Assembly (NCBI GenBank): GCA_964036045.1
Contig: OZ038395.1
Location: 8,590,047 to 8,654,046 of the forward strand
Length of the DNA: 64,000 bases
DNA from: Eutreptiella sp. 'Long Island Sound 2002'
Taxonomy: Eukaryota; Euglenozoa; Euglenophyceae; Eutreptiales; Eutreptiaceae
Direction: 5' to 3'
Below, one piece after another: positions 46,350 through 55,836 of this stretch. Within the stretch, counting starts at the first letter, position 1, and every line of letters starts with the position of its first letter. A model generated the notes under the pieces. The model was not told where the DNA came from. It made no database searches and saw only the letters and a program-made list of their open reading frames with translations. Made by a program: the position numbers and the translations under genes.

Positions 46350-46545
46350 AAGCAGATCGCTATCAAACAACCGCCGGTCGAATGGTAACGCAACCGACAC
46401 AGAGGTTTTGGTCGGCGGTTCGAACCCTGGTCGGCAGACTATTGGCGGCGCCGGCGGCGGCGCTGCATTGACCTGACCAGGGTTCGAACCGGCGACCAAA
46501 AAGGCTTCAGTCAGCTGCATTACCGGTCACCCACTGCTTGGTGTT
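46350..46545. other. Two opposed tRNA-like B-box sequences
   Basis: GGTTCGAACCCTGGTC on the plus strand (about 46416-46431) faces its inverted copy on the minus strand (about 46478-46495). On the plus strand GCCGGTC at about 46374 could pair with GGTCGGC after the B-box. T-arm and anticodon-arm pairing fail, so these are not tRNA genes; tRNA-derived SINE heads are possible. Confidence 0.35.
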
Positions 46546-46689
46546 AGGCAATGTGTCTCCCCACTGCTTGGGGCCGCGTCTGCCACTGACAAAAAACCCA
46601 AACTGTGTGTTTCTGTCTGACCGACTGCTGGCCTGGCTAAGGGACTGATTGGCTAACTGTCAACCTCTCTTCGAGGTGCACTGCCGAAG

Positions 46690-46860
46690 GCAATAGAATT
46701 TAAATGGATCGATGGCAAGCGCCACTTCAAGAGCAAAAAGTCCGGCGACTGGGTATGTTGCGAGCCCCCCCCCCCCCCCCCCCCAAAGCGCCTGCCCGGA
46801 GTGTGGTGGCCACTACTGGTGGTTCAATAGAGAGAAGTTTGGCTGCAAGGGCTCGCAGGG
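46690..46860 (+). pseudogene. Gag zinc-knuckle module of the compound element
   Basis: WIDGKRHFKSKKSGDWV is followed, across a C run that shifts the frame, by CPECGGHYWWFNREKFGC. The pattern C-x2-C ... H ... C with aromatic residues after the His resembles the last knuckle of the gag at 4499-5662 and the one at 50311-50697. Confidence 0.55.
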
Positions 46861-46886
46861 TGTAGGAGGAGGCCTAGGATCAGGAG

Positions 46887-47550
46887 TTGTCGCAGCAAAC
46901 GGAGTGCCCACCGCTGGAGTTGCTGTGGGCGACAGCCCGTGATGAGTTCCAGGAGGCACTGGCTGCAAGGTATGGGGCGGCTTTCACCTCCACAGCCTTC
47001 ACAGGATGGCACAAAGATACTCTGGGCGGGTATCTACGGCAGGTCAAAAGGCTGGCGAGGACAGAGAAAATGCGCCCTGGCGATGGGCCGAGAGCAGTAT
47101 TGGAGTGCCGGTTGCTGGCGATTGCGCAGGACGACCAGTCGGAGAGCTCCGCAAAATCAGTACTGTGAGCCGCGCGCCTAGTGGAGAAAATGGGCTGGAT
47201 ACACGCGGTGGTACGCCCGTCCGACTACAACCTAGTCACAGCGATCGAAATGCAGAGGTCCAAGGAGGAAAGGGCCGCTACGAAAGAGTGGGCGCCGATC
47301 GACGACCTCATCAGGCTATGCGACGCGGCCAGGAGCTCCTGAGACTAGGAGGTTGTCGCCCTCGCATGCCCGTCGGTGGGACATTGCCTCCGGCGTTCCG
47401 AGGCCGGGGGCAGCGTGGGACAAGGGGGAGAGGGTATCCAGTTTTTCGGGCCAAAGTCCAGGCGGGGGGAGCAGCGGCAGGAGCTAGGGCCCTAGGGGCG
47501 TGAGTGGCTATAGTTTGCACAAGCAGAGCACAAGAAAAACTGCACAGAAC
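46887..47550 (+). pseudogene. Tyrosine recombinase, N-terminal half (compound element)
   Basis: One frame carries the helical core-binding domain (WHKDTLGGYLRQVKRLARTE, then WIHAVVRPSDYNLV). It continues into the first catalytic Arg region (HCLRRSEAG) and a strand pair (GIQFFGPKSRRGEQRQELGP). In-frame stops at 47166, 47340, 47346 and about 47493 show decay. Sequence continuity is lost near 47515-47550, where minus-strand RT sequence begins. Confidence 0.65.
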
Positions 47551-47551
47551 T

Positions 47552-48412
47552 TGGACAAGGAGTATCTCAGGGGGCAGTACCCCCCGCAGGACGCGGGCCA
47601 AACCCGTTTGGCACAAGTATGGGCTGCATTTCCAGCCGAACGGCAGACGCGACAGCGCCACAGGCGGGGCCCCGGGGGCGGGTCGGAAGCGAAAAATCCG
47701 CCGTACCTCTGGTGGCAAGCAAAAACTCCAGAACGCGTTTTTGAGGTCTATGTGGACCCCGTAGAGGTCCACGTCAGGCGGGAAAGCAGACAAGGATCTG
47801 GCCAAGTCCTCCCCGAAATCCAGCCTAAAAGTGGGGGGCTTGGCTCCATCACTCTTGTTGATCTTGATGCAACTCAAGATCAGGGAAACCTTTTCGGAGG
47901 ACTTGGGGATGACGAAGGGGTAACACGTGGGGGGGGGGGTCGGCGGTCTCCTCGTAAACCCCCGCCCCCCTCAACGCCTGCACTATCCTTTGGACATGCT
48001 GGGAAACCCAGCGGGACGCACCACGGACTACCCTTTCCCCATCCCGCCATTCACGTTCTACATCAAAATTCCGGAGTCCCCCACGGTAGAAAGGGGGGAT
48101 CACAGCATCCCATGAATCCGCTCGGAGCTGGTGGGCGCCGATCGGCCCCAGGCCTTTATCTAAAATGGCATCCTCCACCCCCCCCACCACCCTGGGAACC
48201 GGGGAGGTGTTGACGTGGAGGCACGCCTCCCAAGACTCCGGCTGGAGTTTGCGCAATGCCCCCAAAAGCGCGGGCAGGGCTCCCCTCAAGCGGAAATCTT
48301 CCGCTGTATCGAAGACCCTATTCAGCCACAAGTCCACCCTTTTCACCACCATCCACAAGCTACAACCCTCCCGCTCTGCAATCCAATGGAAATGCGGGGT
48401 TAGCGCTTGCAT
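47552..48412 (-). pseudogene. Reverse transcriptase fragment (minus-strand copy)
   Basis: Reading from 48412 the frame gives an N-terminal linker, then after a frameshift near 47870 GVHIDLKNAFWSFCLP (motif A) and LSRLPFGWKCSPYLCQ (motif B). It stops matching RT just before the expected YxDD box (PEILLVQ at about 47550). Confidence 0.7.
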
Positions 48413-48467
48413 GAACTAGAGGAAAAGGGGGGGTTGCTCCCGCACCCTCTGGCCCCTGTCCGGACCC

Positions 48468-50290
48468 TTACACAGAGGGGGAGGCCGACGCCACTCGGAC
48501 TGCCCGCCTCTTAGCCTTGGTCTCGAGGCGCTCAGCTGCAGCGACGAAGGCACTCGCCACCGGGCTTTTCGCCGTCTGCGTCTGGACATGCCCGCCCGTC
48601 CCGAGCTTGGTGCGCTTGGGGACCGGCAAACCGACCTGCTGGGCCAATCGAGGTCTCCCAGTTTGACGGCGTGCGGCGGTTCCGGGTCGCAGGGCCTGCG
48701 TACCACCCACGATCACCTGAGCGCGACGCGGCCCCGCGTATGAGCGGTGGACACGGCCCACCATTCCAGCTTTCGGGTCCGCTCCGGCCCCCTCTCTGAC
48801 AGGCCCAGCGGCCGTCTTGGAGAACCACGACTTACGCTCGCGCCCAATGAACTTGGCAGCCCCGGTCTGTCCACGCCCGGGGGAATCCTTGGTGCTTCCG
48901 ACTGCGAAGGTGCCATCTGGTTCGCTTTCGGAACTCCCGCTGTCGTCGTCGGTGTCCACGTCGGAATCGACATTGATGGGTCCGTCTGCCGTCCCCGCCC
49001 CCCCCCCCCCCACAGCAACCGGAGGACCCGCCAACGTGCATAGCTGACCCGCGTCTTCCCGAGACACGGCGCCGCGCTCAGAGGCAGGGACCGATGGCTG
49101 AAGTGGAAGGGGAGTAGGAGCCGCATCAGGCTCCGTGCCCATCGCAGCAGGGTCATTCCCGGCGGACTCCTCCAGCTCTTCCGCGGTACTGTCTCCCTCG
49201 TCCCCGTTTCCAACTGCGTTGCTCTCGGCGGTCCTCGGCTCCTCACCCCTTGGTCGCCTTGGCTTGCGCTTGATGGGGGTGCTGAGAGCGCCCGCGATGT
49301 TGGGGAACATAGGCGATCCCCACAGGGCAAGGACGCCCACACGCTCCGGAATTGGCAAAGGCCCTCTGTCGCGAGACCATGCAGGTAGGATAGTAGGGGC
49401 GACGACCCCTGGGTCGGACCACTTGGTGGCGTACTGCATCGCCACGGCCGTGCTCTGCCACCTCCCCCACCATTTGTAGTAGGTGAGGTCGGGTTTGCGG
49501 GCCCAGGACGCTGCGGCCCCGCCTCTGCGTAGCGCATGCCACCTGGCGTGGGCGTATGCTGTGCCCGCCAAGGTCTCGGCCATGCATGCTTCCAGGCCCG
49601 CCTCTCCCGATTGCCAGACCAGCATGTCTGACGAACGGCTCAATGAGACCATGTGGCGATGAAGCCACGCACGGACCCCGTCCGCGTATCGGCAGAGCGG
49701 TCGGGTGGTGTACCCCTCGTCCCCTCTTTTGGAATTCCAAAACTGGACAAAGCCCGCCATAGCCAGGTCAAACACTCTGATGCCGGCGGTCTCGCCCACG
49801 CGCAAGAAGCACACCCAGCTAAGGATCGCCAAAGCGCCAAACACGGTCCCGTATCGTGAGTTTTTGGCCCTCGACCAGGTGGACCATGCCTGCTGGAGAC
49901 AGATAGGGCTGAAAGCCCGACGATGCGGCTCCCGCTGCGATCCTCTTGTGCAGGGGTGTGACTGCTGGTGGCAGCCATTGGAGGTCTTCCACGGCTCGGA
50001 TCGCGGAGATAATACCCCGCAGGGCTGACGCTGTGGCTCCCGCCTGTGCCCGCTCCGCCTAGAGACCTGCCAGTGCTGCGGCTGGATCAGGCGGGCCCGT
50101 GCGCTCCGCGTAAGCGGCCAATGCTCGAAGCCGCGACACATACTGCGACCGGGTCCCCGGTCTCCACGATTGCATTGCGCTTTCTTCTGGGGAGCATGGG
50201 CCGTCTGCCCGCGCTGCTGTCTCCCACCTGCGGGCGATTGCCCGCAGCTCTGCCGCGGTGCCTGTGATGCCAGAGCCCGGGGCGGCTCGT
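48468..50290 (-). pseudogene. Tyrosine recombinase (minus-strand copy)
   Basis: The catalytic set is complete: Arg in CFLRVGETAG (codon 49800-49802), His and Arg in RWHALRR (49536-49538 and 49527-49529), and Tyr in MQYATKW (49431-49433). The N-terminal half reads in another frame, so it is at least frameshifted. A Ser/Asp/Glu-rich then basic C-terminal tail follows. It lies between gag and RT fragments on the same strand, in the order gag-YR-RT as in the element at 723-5814. Confidence 0.75.
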
Positions 50291-50310
50291 CCGGGCTCCA
50301 GCTGATCTTG

Positions 50311-50697
50311 TCAGGACCAGTGCGGGCACCTAAAGTGCCAGTGCCGCTCGTCGGGGGAACCCCGCTGCGCACACCTCTGGCACCCTCCGCTCGGTGGTGA
50401 CTCCACGGGGATCCATTCCCCTTGCCGTGATTGCCACTGCAACACTCCGCCCACTTCCCAGAACTTCACACTCCGCCATGTGAATGCCAACCCCAGCGCC
50501 CTCCATGCCTCTTCCAACGTAGCGTACTGGTTGGACTCGGAGTTGGACTTCCCCAGGGAGCCAGCATATCGGCGGGCATAAGCCGTCTGGGACTGAGAGA
50601 CACAGTCCCAGACCCGCCACGCCAGCTGCTCCCCCGGATCGACCGCGGCCTCCGTTGACTGGCCGCCGAACTCGCTCGGGCGGGGGATCTCCCCCAC
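50311..50697 (-). pseudogene. Gag C-terminal fragment with zinc knuckle (minus-strand copy)
   Basis: Contains VKFWEVGGVLQWQSRQGEWI and then CQRCAQRGSPDERHWHFRC. The layout (Trp-rich block, Pro pair, C-x2-C, HW, C) parallels the plus-strand module at 46690-46860. Its N-terminus is missing. Confidence 0.6.
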
Positions 50698-50799
50698 CTC
50701 ACCACCCGGGCAGGCACTATCAGCGACGCGGTGGGCGCCCTAGTTGGTGCTTTCAAGGCCTGGGTGAGGGGGGTTGGTCGCAGGCGATTGCCTAAGTGT

Positions 50800-51110
50800 G
50801 CCATGGAGCGACTGCCGGGGGGCTCCAATGCGCATTCTACAAATCCAGCTTTGCCAGGAACACTCGCCCCCCCCCCCCCCCTCCTTCCGCCTCTTTTCCT
50901 CCTGGCATCCCCCATCCAGCGCCTGATCCCTTCCAACGCAGGGAGACGGAACTTGGGGGGCTTTCTCGGGTCACTGGAGTTCACCCTCCTAGCGTCCAGG
51001 ATGGCACGTCACTTCAACTTATTTTCATTAGTTAGAAACATGCGGGCGGTAGGAGGGGCGGAGGTCAGACACATGCCCCTAGTGTCCACCCGCGAGGACT
51101 CGAGCATACT
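50800..51110 (-). pseudogene. Reverse transcriptase N-terminal fragment (second minus-strand copy)
   Basis: Across frames it reads ARMFLTNENKLK, a stop, RAILDARRVN, KFRLPALEGIRRW, then AKLDL and a stop followed by NAHWS. These are the start of a DIRS-type RT through motif A. It is cut off about 100 bp before the gag fragment at 50697. Confidence 0.6.
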
Positions 51111-52002
51111 GTCAACAGGCCCGCGTCGCCCCGGAGCGCACTTGCTGCGCTCCTTGGGCCTCCTGTCCCTCCGGGCCTTTTGGTAGACATTCAGTAGGTC
51201 ACGGGGCACGAGCCTGTTCCATATGGAGTCTGCGACTACGACACATCCTACTTCCCCCACCCCCCGTGCCGCCATCTCTGCCGTGACGGGTCCCTCTTCT
51301 TCGCTACTGTTGTAGTACCCGTCGTCTTCCTCTTTGAGGTCCCCGCCATCCCTCACTCGCTGAAGCACGCTGCTGAGGACTCGCAGTCCCTCATCCCCGC
51401 CCTCTAGGGCAACCTCACCCATCCCCATCACCATTCCGCGGACCATCTCCCTTCTATGCGACTTTATGCCGCGCATGTCTGCCACCTCGGCCACCAAGGA
51501 CCGAAACACCCCCCCCCTCGGGGTGCCGAGGAGGCGGATCTGCCCCTTTTCCTGTCGCCACTCTAGGCTGTTGTGTGCCTTCGCTCTGGGCATACGTGAT
51601 TTCTATCCGGACCCATGAGGGCCAGAAGGCGAGGGTGCTGCCCTTCTTGACCATGTGGCCCGGCAATTTGTAGTCTAACCCCCCCCCCCCCACGTCGGCC
51701 ACGGAATCTGTCCACACCGGACGAACTTCCATCTTGGGGGGGCTTCCGTGTGCATGCGCGCGACCCGTGGGGTTTTCCACCCCCCCCCCCCCGGAGCATG
51801 ATCGTTGGCATTGGGGACCCCATGTGCTTGAGCTGTGCCGCCCCAAGTCTCCTGAACGCGTGCCATCGAATCGTCTCCCCCACCCCTGCTTGAGGAGGTT
51901 GACCAGTGTCCTTCCTAGCGCCTCCCCCGACTCATGCCAAGCCCCCCTGTCGGGATGGAACCCTTTGAGGGCCCTGAGTTTGACCAAAAACACTAGTTGT
52001 GC
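51009..52002 (-). pseudogene. Tyrosine recombinase C-terminal fragment and linker (second minus-strand copy)
   Basis: FLVKLRALKGFHPDRGAWHE leads to IRWHAFRRLGAAQLKHMG (the HxxR motif) and TIMLRGG (the GRW-like position). A linker with an acidic DDGYYNSSEEE patch joins it to the RT fragment at 51110. Frames change twice. It again shows YR before RT. Confidence 0.6.
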
Positions 52003-52069
52003 CTCGTCTCAACTTTTGTTTGCGTCTCCAATGTTTAGGCAAATTTTCTGTCTTTGTTTTTGTTAACCC

Positions 52070-52447
52070 ATGGACGGGGTTGAGCAGCCCGATCAGGCCC
52101 AGCAGATGTCAGCAGAGGAGCGACTGGCTGCCCAGGCCAAGGAGATTCAAGACCTCAGAGAGCAACTCGCCCGAGTGGCAGTGAAGGAGGGACCACGCTT
52201 GCCCCCGCTGAGCGTGCCGGAGATCAACCAAGCTCTCGAGAAGCCCCAATTGGCGCAATGGATGCGGCTGATGCTCTCGAACATCAAGGCGTACGTACGG
52301 CTTAGGGCCGGTGCCCCCCATGGGGCATCATCACAGCTGCCCAGAGGGTCAGCTGCCTGGGGCACACAGGAGAGGAGCAAAACAGTCGCCACACCCTTCG
52401 CCACTCCACGGCCGAACCGCCCCAGACCCTGCGGTAGGGCAGCGTAG
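52070..52447 (+). pseudogene. Gag N-terminal fragment
   Basis: Starts MDGVEQPDQAQQMSAEERLA and runs through a helix (EIQDLREQLARV) and PRLPPLSVPEINQ. This aligns with the helix and PPLSEGEL block of the gag at 4499-5662. The AT-rich 52003-52069 looks like a leader. Downstream gag sequence is missing. Confidence 0.55.
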
Positions 52448-52559
52448 GCACCAGCAAGAAATGCCCCCAGGCCCGCATTTGGCCCGCCCAACCAGCAGGA
52501 AGCGAAAAGTGAGATGAGTTCACACACGCTGCACCAGAGGGCTCTGGTTTTCGAGTGGG

Positions 52560-53050
52560 AATTGTGGGGGAGCGGGGGTTCTACCGATCAATGCGCTGTC
52601 CCCCCAGGATTGCCTCTCTACAACAGGCCGAGCTTTTTGCGGTTTACGTGGTCTCCAAGCTGGCCACATATCGGGGGCATGCGAATGTTAGAATAGGATC
52701 AGATAATAACGTAGCGCGGGCCCTGGTCAACGCGCTGCGAGCGTCGGTTGGATCTATCTCGCACCAACGTATCCTCAGACAGCTGTTTTGGCTGCGATGC
52801 TGGAGCAGTACATCTATCAGCTCCTTCAGGGCCTGTTCCGCCCTTAACCCAGCGGACCCATTGAGCAAGGAAGCATGCCTCCAGTCACGACGACAGGCGG
52901 TCATTGAGGCCGAGCGCCGTCACGCAATGTGGGCGAAAGCAGCTGGTGACCGGCACAAAGGATTGGCAGAAATGATCCGCCCCCCCTTGCGTTTCCGTAA
53001 CTCTGCCGGGGGGGCGGGGGGAGCAGGGGCCAAAGCAATGGGGCGCGCAG
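52560..53050 (+). pseudogene. RNase H fragment of the compound YR element
   Basis: LQQAELFAVYVV, IGSDNNVARAL and LNPADPLSKEA are the Glu, Asp and NPAD motifs of DIRS-type RNase H. The upstream RT palm is absent. The fragment ends next to repeat B1 (53055), the same position as in the intact element. Confidence 0.7.
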
Positions 53051-53054
53051 TAAA

Positions 53055-53126
53055 TGTGCTGTCCGTGGAAAGTTATGACTCTCTCCTTTTGCTGTGTTCA
53101 GGGGGCAGGGCTGGGGTAGGCAGAAC
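53055..53126 (+). repeat. Split direct repeat B1 (compound element)
   Basis: TGTGCTGTCCGTGGAAAGT ... GGGGTAGGCAGAAC matches 54750-54820 with a few changes. Confidence 0.85.
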
Positions 53127-53276
53127 TGCTGTTGGTGTAGCGTAGCGGAGGTAACGGAAGTTTGCCACCGGGGCCCCAGCTCAACCCCTCCCCACTCCTG
53201 CCTTGCTGCTCCTACCCCCCTCCTGCTCCCTCCCCAGTCTTTTGTTATTTCTGTGCCCGTGGGGGGCGCCTCAGCC
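53127..53276 (+). repeat. Split direct repeat A2 (compound element)
   Basis: Internal copy of A, directly following B1. Confidence 0.85.
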
Positions 53277-53280
53277 CAGC

Positions 53281-54749
53281 CCCCCCCCCCCCCTATGTCT
53301 GTACCTCTCTATGCAGAATGCACGCACATGAGCCTAAGGACACTGAGATGGTTGGGATCTCCCGGAGACTCGATTTCTCAGAGACACTCAATGACCAGCT
53401 CAGAGGAACACTTATCGTCTTGTACCGTCAGTCTGAATTCAGACACCCCTTCTTCTGCAGGGCAGGTGGGTTCGGATTGCGGTTCGACCAAGGGTTCGTC
53501 CGGAACCCTTAGTCACGGTGACTCCAATAGCACTATCAGCATTAGTTCTTATGACACTGCATCCACTGCAAGCCGACATGACTCTGACATCATGGATGAC
53601 CCACAAAACACATGGGAAAATCTAGGCCTGGTGGAATTGGAAACTCCTGTCTGGCCACGGCGACGCCGAAGGCTGAACACGCCCAGCACAGACGTAAGCA
53701 CCCGGTCCTGTCTGAACAGCCCAAGGATCTCCTTCTCCTCCGGCTGCCACACACCGGTAACAGACTCGGATTAGAGAGCGCTACCCCACCCCCAAGGGTG
53801 TCGTCATGTCAAGGTATAAACTGCACAAGCGCCAATATGGGTAAGAGGCATGGACGGTCTAGTGGTATGCGCCTTGGCTGGCACTTGTCGTGGTCGGGGG
53901 TTTGATCCCCGGTTCGTCTGTCCGTCCAGGGGCTCGTCGGTGAGGTCCCCGCCACCGCCCCCTTCAGCAGCCCGCTCCGCCACCGGTACCGCCGGTGGAT
54001 GGGTGGCGTGTCTCGTCCTCATAGTTTTTATTCGGTATGTCACTGTGTCCGTATGTGTCACGTATGTCCACATGGAAAAATAAAAGCAAGGCACCAAGCA
54101 CAGCACACCTGCAGCAGCGCGCTCCGTCACTGGTACCGTCGGCCGCCGGGTGGCGCATCTCCTCCTCGTACTCCTCTTCGGCTTGCCTGCCGAAGAGGAA
54201 TCGAACTGCCGTCTTCACGGCAGCAGCCGGTTGCACAGCCGCTGCGGTACATGACCCAAAAACTTGCACAGATGCCCTTAGAGCTTAGCAATGAATTGTC
54301 TTGGTCGGTCCCTTTACATTAGACGTTGGGCCCCCGGCCCCCTCACAATCATCAATGCCACTCAGCGGCGTGTAGGCCGCCCAGGTGCCCAACGTGGCAT
54401 CCCCACCCCACTCCCCTCCCCTAAAGAATACGGTCCCAGTCCAGGTTACTTGGCCAAGGAGTGCCAGCACACGCAAGGTGACACGGATGAAAGACAGTAG
54501 CGTTAGGGTGCCTTTCTCTGTCTTGTAGCATATAAACAGTCTTGTGTTGACAAAACAAGGCCAACAGGCGCAGTGATTTGTATGGTAGCACATTTGTATC
54601 ATATCAATGATCTCTTGGAACTGCCGAACATTGCTGCATATGCATACCAGGACGTGCATGTGTAGAGCGCTTTGAGACCTACTTGCGCCCTATGTCTGTA
54701 TCCCAGCATGCCTGGGGCGCAGTGAGGACAGTTGTTCATCTATTCATGT
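53281..54749 (+). other. Interval between A2 and B2: Ser-rich frame and tRNA-like sequence
   Basis: A frame reaching a stop at 53774 encodes a Ser/Thr-rich region (SSEEHLSSCTVSLNSDTPSS) with an RRRRR patch; its function is unknown. Around 53850-53925 a tRNA-like stretch has TAGTGGTATGCG (A-box-like) and GGTTTGATCCCC (B-box-like), with GGACGG facing TGTCC, but the loops do not fit a normal tRNA. A related pair of about 55-bp repeats lies at 53975 and 54118. Confidence 0.35.
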
Positions 54750-54820
54750 TGTGCTGTCCGTGGAAAGTGACGACTCTCTCCTTTGTTGTGTTTAGGGGGC
54801 AGGGCTGGGGTAGGCAGAAC
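54750..54820 (+). repeat. Split direct repeat B2 (terminal, compound element)
   Basis: Outer 3' end of the compound element. Confidence 0.8.
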
Positions 54821-54883
54821 AGGGGCTGGTGGGGGGCATGGGCATCCCCGTTGGGGAGCTCAAAGCTTTGTTGGTGTGAGTGA

Positions 54884-55588
54884 GGGGGCACACTCAATGC
54901 CTCGTATGCCAATGCCTCGTATGTGTCCACCTCATCCTCAACTGGACCGGGGGGCAAAGTGGCTTGCAAGAGGGAATCCACGTCAACCTCCGTTTTCCAC
55001 TTGTGGTACAATCACACATCCTCATTGGCAGGGATGCGGCCTTGCATAGGGCATTCGATTGTGGTCAGGCAAAAAACGGGGAGTCTGTCACGTCAACTCG
55101 AGGGGCCACACCGAAGCATGGGAGTCCATCACCCCAACTAAAGGGCCCATACGAAAGTGTGGGAGTCCATGGTGAAGATGAGCAAAAAAAAAAAGTGTGA
55201 AAAGGGGTGGAAATGGGTGAAAGTGGGTAAAAATCCAAAAATTGCCATATCCCCAATGTGGAAGAGGCATCAAAACCTACGCTAGGGGCAACAATGATGC
55301 CCCTAGTATCACAAAGTATGGGTCTCCATTACGGCTAGACACCCAAACAGTTGCACTACATGAGCTGGTAGGGTGAGTGAGCTTTCCATTGAACAAACCA
55401 GAGGATATGTGCGTGGCTTTCCGCATTTTGCATGATGTCTTATGTAAAGGGAAGGTAGCTTGCATTTGTCTTGAGCTAGGGTAGTTTGGGTGACCTAAAT
55501 TTAGGGGCGTTTGGAAAGGGTGTGCCTGGGGAGGACCTCTTTGGAGAGGACCTAGTCTAAAAGTAGTGCGCAGTGCAAGGTCTCCCCC
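54884..55588. mobile_element. 705-bp Harbinger-family element, TGA target duplication
   Basis: Starts GGGGGCACACTC and ends GGTCTCCCCC, flanked by TGA at 54881-54883 and 55589-55591. The right 150 bp, inverted, match the left end of 9589-10200. The block around 55263-55350 matches 10080-10170. A minus-strand coding trace (YHKWKTEVDVDSLLQATLPP) lies near the left end. It ends 248 bp before the next gene. Confidence 0.7.
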
Positions 55589-55836
55589 TGACTATGCCAG
55601 CGTGCCGTGCATGTAGCCATGTGATGTGACTTCTCTCCCCAAGCCGAGAGATATTGCATGATATTTTCCATTTCCTTCTCTCAGGATTCTGAGTGTCTAT
55701 TTCTTTTCGGAACCAGATCAATGAACTTCTGATCGCCCGTGCGGTGGATCATTGGTCCACATTTTTGAATGGCCGGTGAGAAGGGAGATGTACAGACCTT
55801 TTTTTGAATGAATACCATCAATAGGAGGGAGCGCCG

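Larger units (their letters stand above)
44955..54820 (+). mobile_element. Compound, degenerate YR retroelement with split direct repeats
   Basis: Plus-strand order: A1 (44955-45114), broken gag, YR N-terminal half, then a minus-strand block of other YR-element fragments (47.5-52.0 kb), a gag N-terminal fragment, RNase H, B1 (53055-53126), A2 (53127-53276), a 1.47-kb interval and B2 (54750-54820). The A and B repeats differ at several positions between copies, so it is older than the element at 723-5814. Several in-frame stops confirm it is dead. Confidence 0.75.

Noticed and set aside
46350-46545. tRNA genes
   Set aside because: B-box sequence is present, but T-arm and anticodon-arm pairing fail.
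47311-52002. A Kangaroo-like element with a naturally inverted recombinase gene
   Set aside because: RT fragments in the same block are also on the minus strand, so the whole block and not only YR is reversed; inversion or nesting is simpler.
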